From positions 1 through 14,273 of the forward strand of contig JAGNPF010000006.1 in assembly GCA_017989775.1 (NCBI GenBank): a stretch of DNA of 14,273 nucleotides. The letters run 5' to 3'. Below, piece by piece: positions 1 through 7,852 of the stretch. How positions within the stretch are numbered: the first letter of the stretch is position 1; the number at the start of each line of letters is the position of its first letter. The translations under genes were made by a program, and so were the position numbers. Source of the stretch: Flavobacterium sp. Lineage in GTDB: Bacteria > Bacteroidota > Bacteroidia > Flavobacteriales > Flavobacteriaceae. The notes beneath the pieces were generated by a model, which saw only the letters and a list, made by a program, of their open reading frames with translations, was not told the DNA's origin and made no database searches.

Positions 1-1
1 A

Positions 2-646
2 TATTACACTCACATCACCTACAATGATGATTCGATGGTGAACATCTTGAATGTATTAAAACATTGCATTGACAAAACGGATTATTATTCCATAAAACCA
101 TCTGAAGCCACTCTCTCAAAAGCAAAAATAGCTTTCGACAAAGGAATCGACTGCATCATCAAATCCCAATACAAGCAAAATGGCGTATTGACGGCTTGGT
201 GCGCACAACACGACGAAGTCACCTTGCTTCCAGCAAACGCCCGTGCTTATGAATTGGCTTCGTTAAGTGGCAAAGAATCAGCTAAAATTGTGTTGCTGTT
301 GATGTCAATCAAAAATCCTTCACCTGAAATTATTACTGCCGTAAACAGTGCCGTGGCTTGGTTCGAAAAAACTAAAATCACGGGCATTAGAGAAGACCGT
401 GTTCCTGTCCCTAACAGTAAAATTATGGAAAAAGTATTGGTCAAAGACCCTAACGCCGAACCTATTTGGGCTCGTTTCATGGAACTGGACAACAATGCTC
501 CTTTTTTCTGTGATCGTGATGGAATCAAAAAGTCCTCTTATTTTGAAATCGGTCAAGAACGAAGAACGGGATACAGTTGGTACACCAATGAACCCAAGGA
601 AGTTTTGAAAAAATATCCAGCCTGGAAAAAAAAACTGAAGTTGTAA
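2..646 (+). CDS. Pectate lyase, family PL10 (C-terminal part; 5' end outside window)
   Basis: Pectate lyases cleave de-esterified homogalacturonan by beta-elimination. The frame is open from base 2, and the residues before the first internal ATG (YYTHITYNDDSM) continue naturally into the family sequence, so the real start lies upstream. Family PL10 features seen are HITYNDD, WCAQHDEVT, the LPANARAYELASLSGKES block that ends the catalytic region, and a closing RRTGYSWYTNEP...YPAW segment typical of the PL10 C-terminus. The frame stops at 644-646, just after nine consecutive A residues (626-634). A one-base backward slip there joins this protein in frame to the pectin methylesterase domain that follows, so the intended product may be a PL10-CE8 fusion. 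Probably secreted, but the signal peptide would lie outside the window. Family assignment is confident; the boundary of the native protein is not. Confidence 0.88.
   Translation, partial: YYTHITYNDDSMVNILNVLKHCIDKTDYYSIKPSEATLSKAKIAFDKGIDCIIKSQYKQNGVLTAWCAQHDEVTLLPANARAYELASLSGKESAKIVLLLMSIKNPSPEIITAVNSAVAWFEKTKITGIREDRVPVPNSKIMEKVLVKDPNAEPIWARFMELDNNAPFFCDRDGIKKSSYFEIGQERRTGYSWYTNEPKEVLKKYPAWKKKLKL
626..634 (+). other. A9 homopolymer tract at the PL10/CE8 frame junction
   Basis: Nine consecutive A residues follow TGG in the PL10 frame (codons TGG AAA AAA AAA CTG, stop at 644). Shifting back one base at A AAA AAA (628-634) gives ACT GAA GTT and continues open through the whole CE8 domain to 1593. 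Ten A residues would fuse the two genes; eight would give an immediate TGA at 636-638. The tract is thus the only plausible place for the frame change. I see no convincing stimulatory hairpin downstream and no purine-rich element at the usual distance upstream. Confidence 0.8.
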
Positions 647-1593
647 CTGAAAACGCAATTCCAAAGAAAAATACGGCTCCCAAAGACGAATTCAACATCG
701 TTGTTGACAAAAACGGCAACGGTGATTTTACCACTATTCAAGAAGCTGTGAATGCTGCAAAAGCCTTTCCATCCGAAAGAGTTACGATTTTTATCAAAAA
801 TGGCGTTTATTATGAAAAAGTAAAAATCCATTCTTGGAATCCATACATTTCTTTAATTGGCGAAAGCCGGAAAAAAACAATTATCACGTATGACGATTAT
901 TTCAATAAAATAAATATCGGTCGAAATAGTACATTTCATACCTACACAGTTTTGATAGAAGGCAATGATTTTATTGCCAAAAATCTAACCATTCAAAATA
1001 GCTCGGGCGAAGTAGGTCAAGCTGTGGCGTTGAATGTAAATGCAAATAGAGTCTTCATTAGCAATTGTTCTCTGTTAGGAAATCAGGACACTCTTTACAC
1101 ATCGGGTGAAGGAACTAAGAACTACTTTAGGGATTGTTATATCGAAGGAACGACTGATTTTATTTTTGGTGACGCTACCGTTTTATTTGAAAATTGTACT
1201 ATTCACAGCAAAAGCAATTCCTATATAACAGCCGCTTCAACACCTCAAAACACGGCATTTGGATATGTTTTCAAAAATTGCAAACTGACCGCCAGTGAAA
1301 AAGCAACCGATGTTTATCTGGGAAGACCTTGGCGAATTTATGCCAAGACTGTTTTTATAAACTGCGAAATGGGCAAACACATAAAACCCGAAGGTTGGCA
1401 CAATTGGTCCAAACCCGAAGCTGAAAAAACAGCTTTTTATGCGGAGTATAAATGTAGTGGTGAAGGTTTTCAACCTGAAAAAAGAGTGAATTGGTCGCAT
1501 CAACTAAAAAAATCACAGGCAAAAAAATATACCATTGAAAATGTTATGGGATTGAGCTTTTCCAATACAATAAAAGAATCGCTTTCGAAATAA
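634..1593 (+). CDS. Pectinesterase (pectin methylesterase) domain, family CE8, reading on from the PL10 gene in the -1 frame
   Basis: Pectin methylesterase removes methyl groups from homogalacturonan, giving substrate for pectate lyase and polygalacturonase. CE8 landmarks in order are FNIVVDKNGNGDFTTIQEAV (strand-helix entry), GQAVAL and GNQDTLY (substrate and catalytic Asp region), GTTDFIFG (second catalytic Asp), YLGRPWRIYAK (catalytic Arg) and GWHNW. The domain entry begins near base 691, upstream of the only possible start in this frame (GTG at 748). A 748 start would therefore cut off the conserved GDFTTIQEA strand. No ATG, GTG or TTG start lies between the A9 tract and 748, and there is no signal peptide. 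Read from base 634 the frame follows directly from the PL10 domain through a linker of about 20 residues rich in K, T, E, N and P. This is either a fusion protein made by slippage, a real frameshift mutation, or a one-base homopolymer error in the sequence. Confidence 0.85.
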   Translation, partial: TEVVTENAIPKKNTAPKDEFNIVVDKNGNGDFTTIQEAVNAAKAFPSERVTIFIKNGVYYEKVKIHSWNPYISLIGESRKKTIITYDDYFNKINIGRNSTFHTYTVLIEGNDFIAKNLTIQNSSGEVGQAVALNVNANRVFISNCSLLGNQDTLYTSGEGTKNYFRDCYIEGTTDFIFGDATVLFENCTIHSKSNSYITAASTPQNTAFGYVFKNCKLTASEKATDVYLGRPWRIYAKTVFINCEMGKHIKPEGWHNWSKPEAEKTAFYAEYKCSGEGFQPEKRVNWSHQLKKSQAKKYTIENVMGLSFSNTIKESLSK

Positions 1594-1614
1594 ATCAACG
1601 CTACGACTAAAATT

Positions 1615-2964
1615 ATGAAATACAAACTCCTCTTTTTCTTGCTGGTTTCCCTAAATTGTTTTGCCCAAAACACTAGTTTCCCATCAGATTCCGTTGATGC
1701 AATTGTCAAACGAATTCAATTGCCTACAATTCCTTCCTATAAAATTATAGTAACAAAATTGGGAGCTAAAGGAGATTCGATTAGTAATTCCAAACCCGCT
1801 TTTGACAAAGCAATGGCACTTTGCCAAAAGAACAACGGAGGCACCATCATTGTCCCGAAAGGTGTTTATACTTTGAATGGCCCAATTCACTTTGTGAGCA
1901 ACGTAAAGTTGCATTTGGAAGATGGCGCCAAAATTCGATTTGGTTCCAATCCCAAAGATTATCCTTTGGTTTTAACGAGTTGGGAAGGAACAATGCTTTA
2001 TAATTACAGTCCGATGATTTATGCCAACAGTGTTGAAAACATTGCCATTACCGGAAACGGAATCATTGATGGCGAGGCCAAAAACACTTGGATAAAATGG
2101 AAACCTCTTGAAGCAAAAGACAAATTTTTGAGCCGAGAAATGAACCATAACAATACGCCCGTCAAAGAGCGGATTTTTGGCAATGGCCATTATCTAAGAC
2201 CTCAATTAATCCAGTTTTTCAATTCCAAAAACATTCTGGTCGAAAATGTCACAATTGAAGATTCTCCTTTTTGGTGTGTTCATTTGCTAAGAAGTAAAAG
2301 CATTACCATTCGCGGCGTAAAATACAATGCCCACAACAACAATAACGACGGAATTGACCCCGAATATTCCAGCGATATTTTAATAGAAAACGTCCTTTTT
2401 GACAATGCCGACGACAACGTGGCCATCAAGGCGGGAAGAGATCATGAAGGTCGCAGCAATTCCGATACTCCTTCGGAAAATATCGTCATTAGAAATTGTG
2501 AATTCAAAGGCTTGCACGCCATCGTCATTGGAAGCGAAATGTCGGCAGGAGTTCGAAATGTGTATGTCGAAAACAGTAAATTCCGTGGTTATTTGAAAAG
2601 AGGGATTTTCATCAAAACCAATTCCGATCGCGGTGGTTACGTGAAAGATATTTATTTCAACAACTTGGCTTTTGGAAAAGTGGAAGACTGCCTCTTCATC
2701 ACGGCCAATTATCACGGAGAAGGCAGCGGATTGTTTCCTTCGAAAGTTTCCGATGTTTCTTTTTCGAATATCAGTTGTGTGGAAGCCACCAATACCGGAA
2801 TCGTGATCGAGGGATTCCCCGACAAAAAAGTAGCCAACATCAAACTGGACAACATCAACATCCAATCGGCCAAAAACGGAATGACAATCACCAACACCGA
2901 AAATGTTACAACAAATGAAGTTGTAATTGGTGTAAAAGCTACCACCCCTACATCGGTAAAATAA
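1615..2964 (+). CDS. Secreted polygalacturonase / exo-polygalacturonase, family GH28
   Basis: GH28 enzymes hydrolyse the alpha-1,4 galacturonan backbone of pectin on a right-handed beta-helix. Residues 1-18 form a signal peptide (MKYKLLFFLLVSLNCFAQ, cleavage likely after FAQ). The fold starts with the usual LGAKGDSISNSKPAFDKAM segment (residues 49-67). Catalytic motifs are visible: NNDGID at 243-248 (the family's NTD motif, Asp245), ADDN with Asp266 and Asp267, GSEMS at 306-310 in the place of the GHG motif, and RGIFIKT at 329-335 (the RIK motif). GSEMS in place of GHG is what I associate with the bacterial exo-acting branch, so release of galacturonate or digalacturonate from chain ends is inferred. 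The ATG lies 21 bp after the CE8 stop and 21 bp before the next gene, indicating one operon. Length of 449 residues is normal. Confidence 0.92.
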   Translation: MKYKLLFFLLVSLNCFAQNTSFPSDSVDAIVKRIQLPTIPSYKIIVTKLGAKGDSISNSKPAFDKAMALCQKNNGGTIIVPKGVYTLNGPIHFVSNVKLHLEDGAKIRFGSNPKDYPLVLTSWEGTMLYNYSPMIYANSVENIAITGNGIIDGEAKNTWIKWKPLEAKDKFLSREMNHNNTPVKERIFGNGHYLRPQLIQFFNSKNILVENVTIEDSPFWCVHLLRSKSITIRGVKYNAHNNNNDGIDPEYSSDILIENVLFDNADDNVAIKAGRDHEGRSNSDTPSENIVIRNCEFKGLHAIVIGSEMSAGVRNVYVENSKFRGYLKRGIFIKTNSDRGGYVKDIYFNNLAFGKVEDCLFITANYHGEGSGLFPSKVSDVSFSNISCVEATNTGIVIEGFPDKKVANIKLDNINIQSAKNGMTITNTENVTTNEVVIGVKATTPTSVK

Positions 2965-2985
2965 TTCAATTAAAAACTAAATATT

Positions 2986-3720
2986 ATGAAATCTATTTAT
3001 CTTTTTTTATTACTAATTTCGCTCAACTGCTTTGCACAAAAACCAACCATCTACGGCATAGGCGATTCCACAATGGCCAACAAAGTTAAACCCGAAGAAA
3101 ACCCCGAACGTGGTTGGGGACAAATGTTGCCGCTGTTTTTCAATGACAACATCACCATCGACAACAGGGCCGTAAATGGCCGAAGCACCCGAAGTTTTAT
3201 CGCTGAAAAACGTTGGGACGACATTCTTAAAACCCTGAAAAAAGGCGATTATGTTTTTATCCAATTTGGACACAATGACCAAAAAGAAAAAGATTCAACT
3301 CGTTACACCAATCCCCATACGGCTTACCGTCACAACCTGATTCGTTTCGTGACTGAAACCAGGGCCAAAGGAGCAACACCAATCATCTTTTCTTCCATCG
3401 TTCGAAGAAATTTCAATGAAAAAGGTGTTTTGATTTCCACTCACGGCGAATATACTATGGAAGCACGTTTGGTAGCCCAAGAATACAACGTTCCTTTCAT
3501 CGACATGGAATATTATACTGAATTATTGGAACAATCCTATGGCCCGGAGAAATCAAAACAATTACATTTGCATTACAAAGCGGGCGAAATTCCTTATTAC
3601 AAAGAAGACAAGGCAGACGACACGCATCTTGGCGTGAAAGGAGCCACCGAAGTAGCCAAAATTGCCGTGGAAGAATTGAAAAAAACCAAACTGGATATCG
3701 TAAAATATATCAAAAGCTAA
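2986..3720 (+). CDS. Rhamnogalacturonan/pectin acetylesterase, SGNH hydrolase, family CE12
   Basis: Predicted to remove acetyl groups from pectin (rhamnogalacturonan or homogalacturonan), exposing the backbone to the neighbouring lyase and polygalacturonase. Residues 1-18 are a signal peptide (MKSIYLFLLLISLNCFAQ), closely resembling that of the upstream GH28 protein. All SGNH blocks are present: block I GIGDSTMANK with nucleophile Ser28, block II NGRSTRSF with the oxyanion Gly65, block III QFGHND with Asn97, and block V DDTH with catalytic Asp211 and His214. The GDSTM and GRSTRSF forms are those of the CE12 acetylesterases rather than generic GDSL lipases. At 244 residues it is the usual single-domain size. 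It sits 21 bp after the GH28 gene and 30 bp before fbp. Exact substrate preference cannot be read from sequence. Confidence 0.9.
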   Translation: MKSIYLFLLLISLNCFAQKPTIYGIGDSTMANKVKPEENPERGWGQMLPLFFNDNITIDNRAVNGRSTRSFIAEKRWDDILKTLKKGDYVFIQFGHNDQKEKDSTRYTNPHTAYRHNLIRFVTETRAKGATPIIFSSIVRRNFNEKGVLISTHGEYTMEARLVAQEYNVPFIDMEYYTELLEQSYGPEKSKQLHLHYKAGEIPYYKEDKADDTHLGVKGATEVAKIAVEELKKTKLDIVKYIKS

Positions 3721-3750
3721 AACAAACAACTACTACTAAACCAAAATTAA

Positions 3751-4773
3751 ATGAAAGAAAACAATCTAACTTTAGGGGAATTTATCATTGAAAACCAAAA
3801 GGAATTTCAATACTCGTCGGGCGAATTGTCCCGCATTTTCAACTCCATCAAATTGGCTGCAAAAGTGGTCAGTTACAAAGTGAACAAGGCTGGATTGGTT
3901 GACATCATTGGTGGTGTTGGCGAGAAAAACGTCCAAGGTGAAGACCAACAAAAATTGGATGTTTATGCCAATGAAGTCTTCATTCAAACCCTGATCAACA
4001 GGGAAATTGTTTGCGGAATTGCTTCGGAAGAAAACGACGAATTTATAACCGTTCAAGGAAATGACAAAGGCAACAACAACAAATATGTCATCTTGATGGA
4101 TCCCCTGGACGGTTCCTCAAATATTGACGTAAACGCACCGGTTGGCACCATTTTTTCGGTTTACAGAAGAATTTCAGAAGTGGGAACGCCAGTAACATTG
4201 GAAGATTTCTTGCAACCCGGAACTGCCCAAGTTGCTGCGGGTTACGTGCTTTACGGAACCTCAACTATTTTGGTCTATACCACTGGGCACGGTGTCAACG
4301 GATTCACCCTAAACCCTGCCATTGGAACCTTCTATTTGTCGCATCCAAAAATGCAATTTCCCGTTGACGGCAACATCTATTCGATTAATGAAGGAAACTA
4401 CATTCATTTTCCAAGAGGAATCAAGGACTATATCAAATATTGTCAAACGGAGGAAGAAGATCGCCCCTACACATCGAGATACATCGGAAGTTTGGCACCG
4501 GATCTTCACAGAAATTTAATAAAAGGAGGTATTTATCTGTATCCAACCAGTACCAAATCGCCCAAAGGAAAATTACGTCTTTTGTACGAATGCAATCCAA
4601 TGGCGTTCATTGTGGAACAAGCTGGAGGAAAAGCCACGGATGGTTTTTCCAGAATTATGGAAATTGTTCCTACCGAATTGCACCAAAGATGTCCTTTCGT
4701 TTGCGGAAGTGCCAATATGGTTGACAAAGTGGAAGAATTCATGATTGCAGCCAAATTGAGTAAATACCAATAA
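3751..4773 (+). CDS. fbp: Fructose-1,6-bisphosphatase class I
   Basis: Hydrolyses fructose 1,6-bisphosphate to fructose 6-phosphate, the committed step of gluconeogenesis; cytosolic and Mg2+-dependent. Class I signatures are clear: ASEEND at 91-96 and [13 protein letters not shown] at 116-128 (metal-binding Asp and Glu residues), followed by GTIFSVYRR. Near the C-terminus come [26 protein letters not shown] and the [10 protein letters not shown] block, which bind substrate. The 340 residues match the bacterial class I length. There is no signal peptide. The ATG is only 30 bp downstream of the acetylesterase stop, with no hairpin between them and no exact TAnnTTTG box seen in the gap. Co-transcription with the pectin genes is therefore likely, although a housekeeping promoter inside the upstream gene cannot be excluded. 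A strong terminator follows. Confidence 0.97.
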   Translation: MKENNLTLGEFIIENQKEFQYSSGELSRIFNSIKLAAKVVSYKVNKAGLVDIIGGVGEKNVQGEDQQKLDVYANEVFIQTLINREIVCGIASEENDEFITVQGNDKGNNNKYVILMDPLDGSSNIDVNAPVGTIFSVYRRISEVGTPVTLEDFLQPGTAQVAAGYVLYGTSTILVYTTGHGVNGFTLNPAIGTFYLSHPKMQFPVDGNIYSINEGNYIHFPRGIKDYIKYCQTEEEDRPYTSRYIGSLAPDLHRNLIKGGIYLYPTSTKSPKGKLRLLYECNPMAFIVEQAGGKATDGFSRIMEIVPTELHQRCPFVCGSANMVDKVEEFMIAAKLSKYQ

Positions 4774-4797
4774 TCTAGAATGATTGCAATATTTCAT

Positions 4798-4825
4798 AAA
4801 AAAAGCTCCGAAAGGAGCTTTTTTT
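4798..4825. terminator. Bidirectional rho-independent terminator between fbp and parC
   Basis: Seven A residues (4798-4804), a perfect 5-bp GC-rich stem GCTCC/GGAGC (4805-4809 and 4814-4818) closed by a GAAA tetraloop, then seven T residues (4819-4825). The symmetric A and T tracts extend the stem and supply a U tract in both directions, so it can end both the rightward fbp transcript and the leftward parC transcript. The parC stop codon (complement of 4824-4826) overlaps the T tract. An outer 8-bp inverted repeat, TCTAGAAT (4774-4781) and ATTCTAGA (4826-4833), flanks the structure. Confidence 0.9.
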
Positions 4826-7529
4826 ATTCTAGACTTAAAGTAATCTGGCCATCGTCGTCCAGCTGAATGTCGCCTTCTTCAATATCGGTATTGCCTTGTA
4901 CTTCTAATTCTTCAGGAACTACTTCCTCCGGTTCTTCATAAGGCAACGATTCCAGTAAATTGACTTGTTTCAACTTCTCTGTGGTCAATTGGTTTCCGAG
5001 TGCTTTCAGTCCTTTTATGGCAATGAAATTCTCGATATCGACCGTCTGGTTTTCCTTTTGCACTCCTTTCACTTTCGTGAAAACCAATTCCGCCATCGGA
5101 CGATAATCCGTTGAAACAATTTCCAATTGCGATTTTGGATGTTCCGTAATAAATGTTTCCTCTTTATTCTCGTTTTCAATCAAGAAACGTTTGACATAAT
5201 AACGCTCTTTTTCGCCATCGTAATAAATGGCGGAAATGGGTTTCTTGGGATGCCATTTCTCCAAAACCACCATGTCTTCATCAAAATGGGTGGACAATTC
5301 GGGCGTGATGACTTTTAATTTTCCGGCTTGCGAAATCACGAGAATTTTGTCGTTTGGCCTGAATTCGCCCAACAATTCTCCCCTGGCATCGACATTCAGT
5401 TTTTGAACCGTGTCGTCAAACCAAATCTTTCTGGGTTTGAGGGTCGAAATTCCTTTTTCCTTGATTTCGATTTTCTTGATGGGATATTTGGAAACCAAAT
5501 TCCCTTTGGATGCTCGACCTTTGATGGCTGTATTGGCAAAATCCACATCCCATTTCAGTTTTTTGATGCTTCCTATCTGGCGTAAAATAATCGTGATGAC
5601 TTCGGCTTCACCATTTGGATTACAAGTAAAATAAAGGATTTGCGAGCCTTTGGTTTCATTGGTCAAATCATATAATTTGTCCCTTGTGATACCCGAAACG
5701 TTGAATCGCTTGATATACGACGGCCCCGATTTTCCGTCACGATAAATCATGTTGTAAATGGTACGCTTGTCGCTTTTGTCAAAAATGGCCACGTGAATAA
5801 TGTCCTTTCCAACGAATTTCTTCTCATCAACTTTGCAAATCATCATATTTCCGTCACGGAGAAAAACAATCACGTCGTCAATATCGGAACAATCCGTGAC
5901 GTATTCGTCTTTTTTCAATCCCGTTCCAATGAAGCCTTCTTCCCTATTCACATACAATTTCGTGTTTCGCAAAGCCACTTTGGTCGCCTCGATATTGTCG
6001 AAACTGCGCAATTCGGTTTGGCGTTCCCTGCCTTTTCCGTATTTCTCTTTTAGCTTGGTAAAATAGGCAATGGCAAAGTCGGTAAGATGTTCCAGATGGT
6101 GTTCGACCTCCTTCATTTCGTCTTCCAACTTGGCGATTAAATCATCGGCTTTGTCCGAGTCAAAACGAGTGATGCGAATCATCGGAATTTGGGTCAATCG
6201 TTGCAAATCGTCATCGTTGATTTCCCTGACGAATGATTTTTTGAATGGCTCAAATCGGTCGTACATGTATTTGTAAAGCGATTCCCTGTCGGAATACAAT
6301 TTGAAATCGATGTACATTTCTTCGCGAATGAAGATTTTTTCCAAGGTCGAAAAATGCCATTTGTTTTTTAATTCTTCCAATTGGATTTCCAATTCCTGTC
6401 GAAGCAAATCGACCGTTCTTTCTGTCGAAATTTTCAACATGTCCGAAACGCCCACAAACAAAGGTTTGTTGTCTTCAATCACGCAACCCAAAGGCGCCAC
6501 CGAGGTTTCGCAAGCCGTGAAAGCAAACAAGGCATCGATGGTTTTGTCCGGTGAAACTCCCGGAAAAAGATGGATTAAAATCTCGACTTCGGCAGCGGTA
6601 TTGTCCTCGATTTTCTTGATTTTGATTTTCCCTTTTTCGTTGGCTTTCAAAATACTGTCAATCAAACTCGAAGTATTGGTCGAAAACGGAATTTGGGTAA
6701 TCACCAAGGTATTTTTGTCCAACTGGGCGATTTTGGCACGAACCCGAACACGTCCGCCACGCATTCCGTCGTTGTAATTGGAAATATCGGCAATTCCTGC
6801 CGTCAAGAAATCGGGATATAAGGTAAATGGCTTCCCTTTCAAAATTTTGATGGAAGCGTCTATCAGTTCATTAAAATTATGGGGCAACACTTTGGTTGAA
6901 AGTCCAACCGCAATCCCTTCGGCTCCTTGTGCCAAAAGCAGCGGGAATTTCACGGGAAGATTGTTCGGTTCGGCACGACGACCGTCATAAGAAACGCCCC
7001 AATCGGTAATTTTTGGGGAATACAAAACTTCCAAGGCAAATTTCGACAAACGTGCTTCGATGTAACGCGAAGCCGCAGCGCCATCTCCCGTGAGGATATT
7101 CCCCCAGTTTCCCTGACAATCTATCAATAATTCTTTTTGTCCAATTTGCACCATCGCATCGGCGATACTCTGGTCTCCGTGCGGATGGTATTGCATCGTG
7201 TGCCCAACGACATTCGCCACTTTGTTGTAACGACCGTCATCCAGCTCTTTGAGCGAGTGCATAATTCGACGCTGAACGGGTTTGAAACCGTCCTCGATGG
7301 CGGGAACGGCACGTTCGAGAATCACGTAGGAAGCATAATCCAAAAACCAGTCTTTGTACATTCCGGTAACTTTGGTAATGGTGTCTTCGCTGTTTTCGTC
7401 GTTCTCGTAGAAATGATTTCCTCCCGAAGCGATGATGTCTTCGAATCCTTCTTCGCTCGTGGACTCGATTGACTCTTCGTTGTTATCGTCTTCGTTTGGA
7501 ATGATGTTGTCTTCTTCTTCGTCTTTCAT
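4824..7529 (-). CDS. parC: DNA topoisomerase IV subunit A
   Basis: Breaks and rejoins DNA and, with ParE, decatenates daughter chromosomes. After an acidic N-terminal tail (about residues 1-50) the gyrase A core begins at KVTGMYKDWFLDYASYVI and continues with AIEDGFKPVQRRIM, the QRDR segment YHPHGDQSIADAMV (residues 114-127) and GDGAAASRYIEARLSKFA, whose Tyr156 is the catalytic tyrosine. A long coiled-coil region follows (about 370-490), then a C-terminal beta-pinwheel containing GRASKGNLVSKYPIKKIE, and a strongly acidic tail (EEPEEVVPEELE and beyond). I prefer ParC to GyrA because parE lies upstream in the same transcription unit. The 901 residues fit the Bacteroidota form. The ATG lies 11 bp after the MNT gene stop. 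Position 120, matching the Ser80 hot spot of E. coli ParC, is Gln. Confidence 0.93.
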   Translation of the reverse strand: MKDEEEDNIIPNEDDNNEESIESTSEEGFEDIIASGGNHFYENDENSEDTITKVTGMYKDWFLDYASYVILERAVPAIEDGFKPVQRRIMHSLKELDDGRYNKVANVVGHTMQYHPHGDQSIADAMVQIGQKELLIDCQGNWGNILTGDGAAASRYIEARLSKFALEVLYSPKITDWGVSYDGRRAEPNNLPVKFPLLLAQGAEGIAVGLSTKVLPHNFNELIDASIKILKGKPFTLYPDFLTAGIADISNYNDGMRGGRVRVRAKIAQLDKNTLVITQIPFSTNTSSLIDSILKANEKGKIKIKKIEDNTAAEVEILIHLFPGVSPDKTIDALFAFTACETSVAPLGCVIEDNKPLFVGVSDMLKISTERTVDLLRQELEIQLEELKNKWHFSTLEKIFIREEMYIDFKLYSDRESLYKYMYDRFEPFKKSFVREINDDDLQRLTQIPMIRITRFDSDKADDLIAKLEDEMKEVEHHLEHLTDFAIAYFTKLKEKYGKGRERQTELRSFDNIEATKVALRNTKLYVNREEGFIGTGLKKDEYVTDCSDIDDVIVFLRDGNMMICKVDEKKFVGKDIIHVAIFDKSDKRTIYNMIYRDGKSGPSYIKRFNVSGITRDKLYDLTNETKGSQILYFTCNPNGEAEVITIILRQIGSIKKLKWDVDFANTAIKGRASKGNLVSKYPIKKIEIKEKGISTLKPRKIWFDDTVQKLNVDARGELLGEFRPNDKILVISQAGKLKVITPELSTHFDEDMVVLEKWHPKKPISAIYYDGEKERYYVKRFLIENENKEETFITEHPKSQLEIVSTDYRPMAELVFTKVKGVQKENQTVDIENFIAIKGLKALGNQLTTEKLKQVNLLESLPYEEPEEVVPEELEVQGNTDIEEGDIQLDDDGQITLSLE

Positions 7530-7540
7530 TTATGCTGAAT

Positions 7541-7852
7541 TTATTCAGTTTTTCTTTTGTAAAAAGTTTTACCTACTCTTTGTATATGTTCTTCCAAACT
7601 TGGAGAATTCAATAAATCAAAAATAGATATATCAAACAAATAAGGTGTATTTAAATCATCTATTTCAGAACTTACTTTTCCAATTAAATCATAGTTTAAA
7701 TTATTTCCAAACATTGATAAATCAATGTCTGAACCAGTTCTGTAATTACCTTTGGCTCGTGAACCGTATATAATTACTTTATCAATTTCAGGATGTTTTT
7801 CAAAAACGGAATTAATTCTATCTATGATTTCGTTCTTAAGTCCAAATTCCAT
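7541..7852 (-). CDS. MNT-type nucleotidyltransferase, antitoxin-like (MntA/HI0073-like)
   Basis: A minimal nucleotidyltransferase of the DNA polymerase beta superfamily, 103 residues. The active site appears complete: GSRAKGN at 30-36 followed by SDIDL, giving the GSx10DxD pattern (Gly30, Ser31, Asp42, Asp44), and a third acidic residue in FDISIF (Asp74). In characterised HEPN/MNT pairs such a protein transfers AMP units to a tyrosine of the HEPN toxin and so neutralises it; I infer the same role here from the motifs and from the gene next to it. Its ATG overlaps the stop of the HEPN gene by one base (TAATG), which suggests translational coupling with toxin first and antitoxin second. It lies 11 bp before parC. 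The region is very AT-rich (hand count 13 G+C in bases 7621-7680) compared with parC. Confidence 0.87.
   Translation of the reverse strand: MEFGLKNEIIDRINSVFEKHPEIDKVIIYGSRAKGNYRTGSDIDLSMFGNNLNYDLIGKVSSEIDDLNTPYLFDISIFDLLNSPSLEEHIQRVGKTFYKRKTE

Noticed and set aside
35..646. PL10 gene starting at base 35
   Set aside because: The reading frame is open and matches the family (THITYNDDSM) upstream of this start, so the gene is cut by the window edge.
748..1593. CE8 gene starting independently at GTG 748
   Set aside because: This would remove the conserved FNIVVDKNGNGDFTTIQEA entry of the domain and leave a protein with no signal peptide; the frame is open back to the A9 tract.
1615..3042. Lipoprotein signals in the GH28 and CE12 leaders (LNC before FAQ)
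   Set aside because: Asn directly before Cys does not fit a lipobox; cleavage by signal peptidase I after FAQ fits better.
7535..7548. CTGAAT/ATTCAG inverted repeat at the MNT-parC junction
   Set aside because: Only 6 bp arms with a 2-bp centre and no U tract; too weak for a terminator, and not clearly an insertion-site scar.
7618..7625. TATTTTTG box on the minus strand inside the MNT gene, a possible internal promoter for parC
   Set aside because: It matches the -7 pattern but has no TTG at a suitable distance and sits in very AT-rich coding sequence where chance matches are expected.
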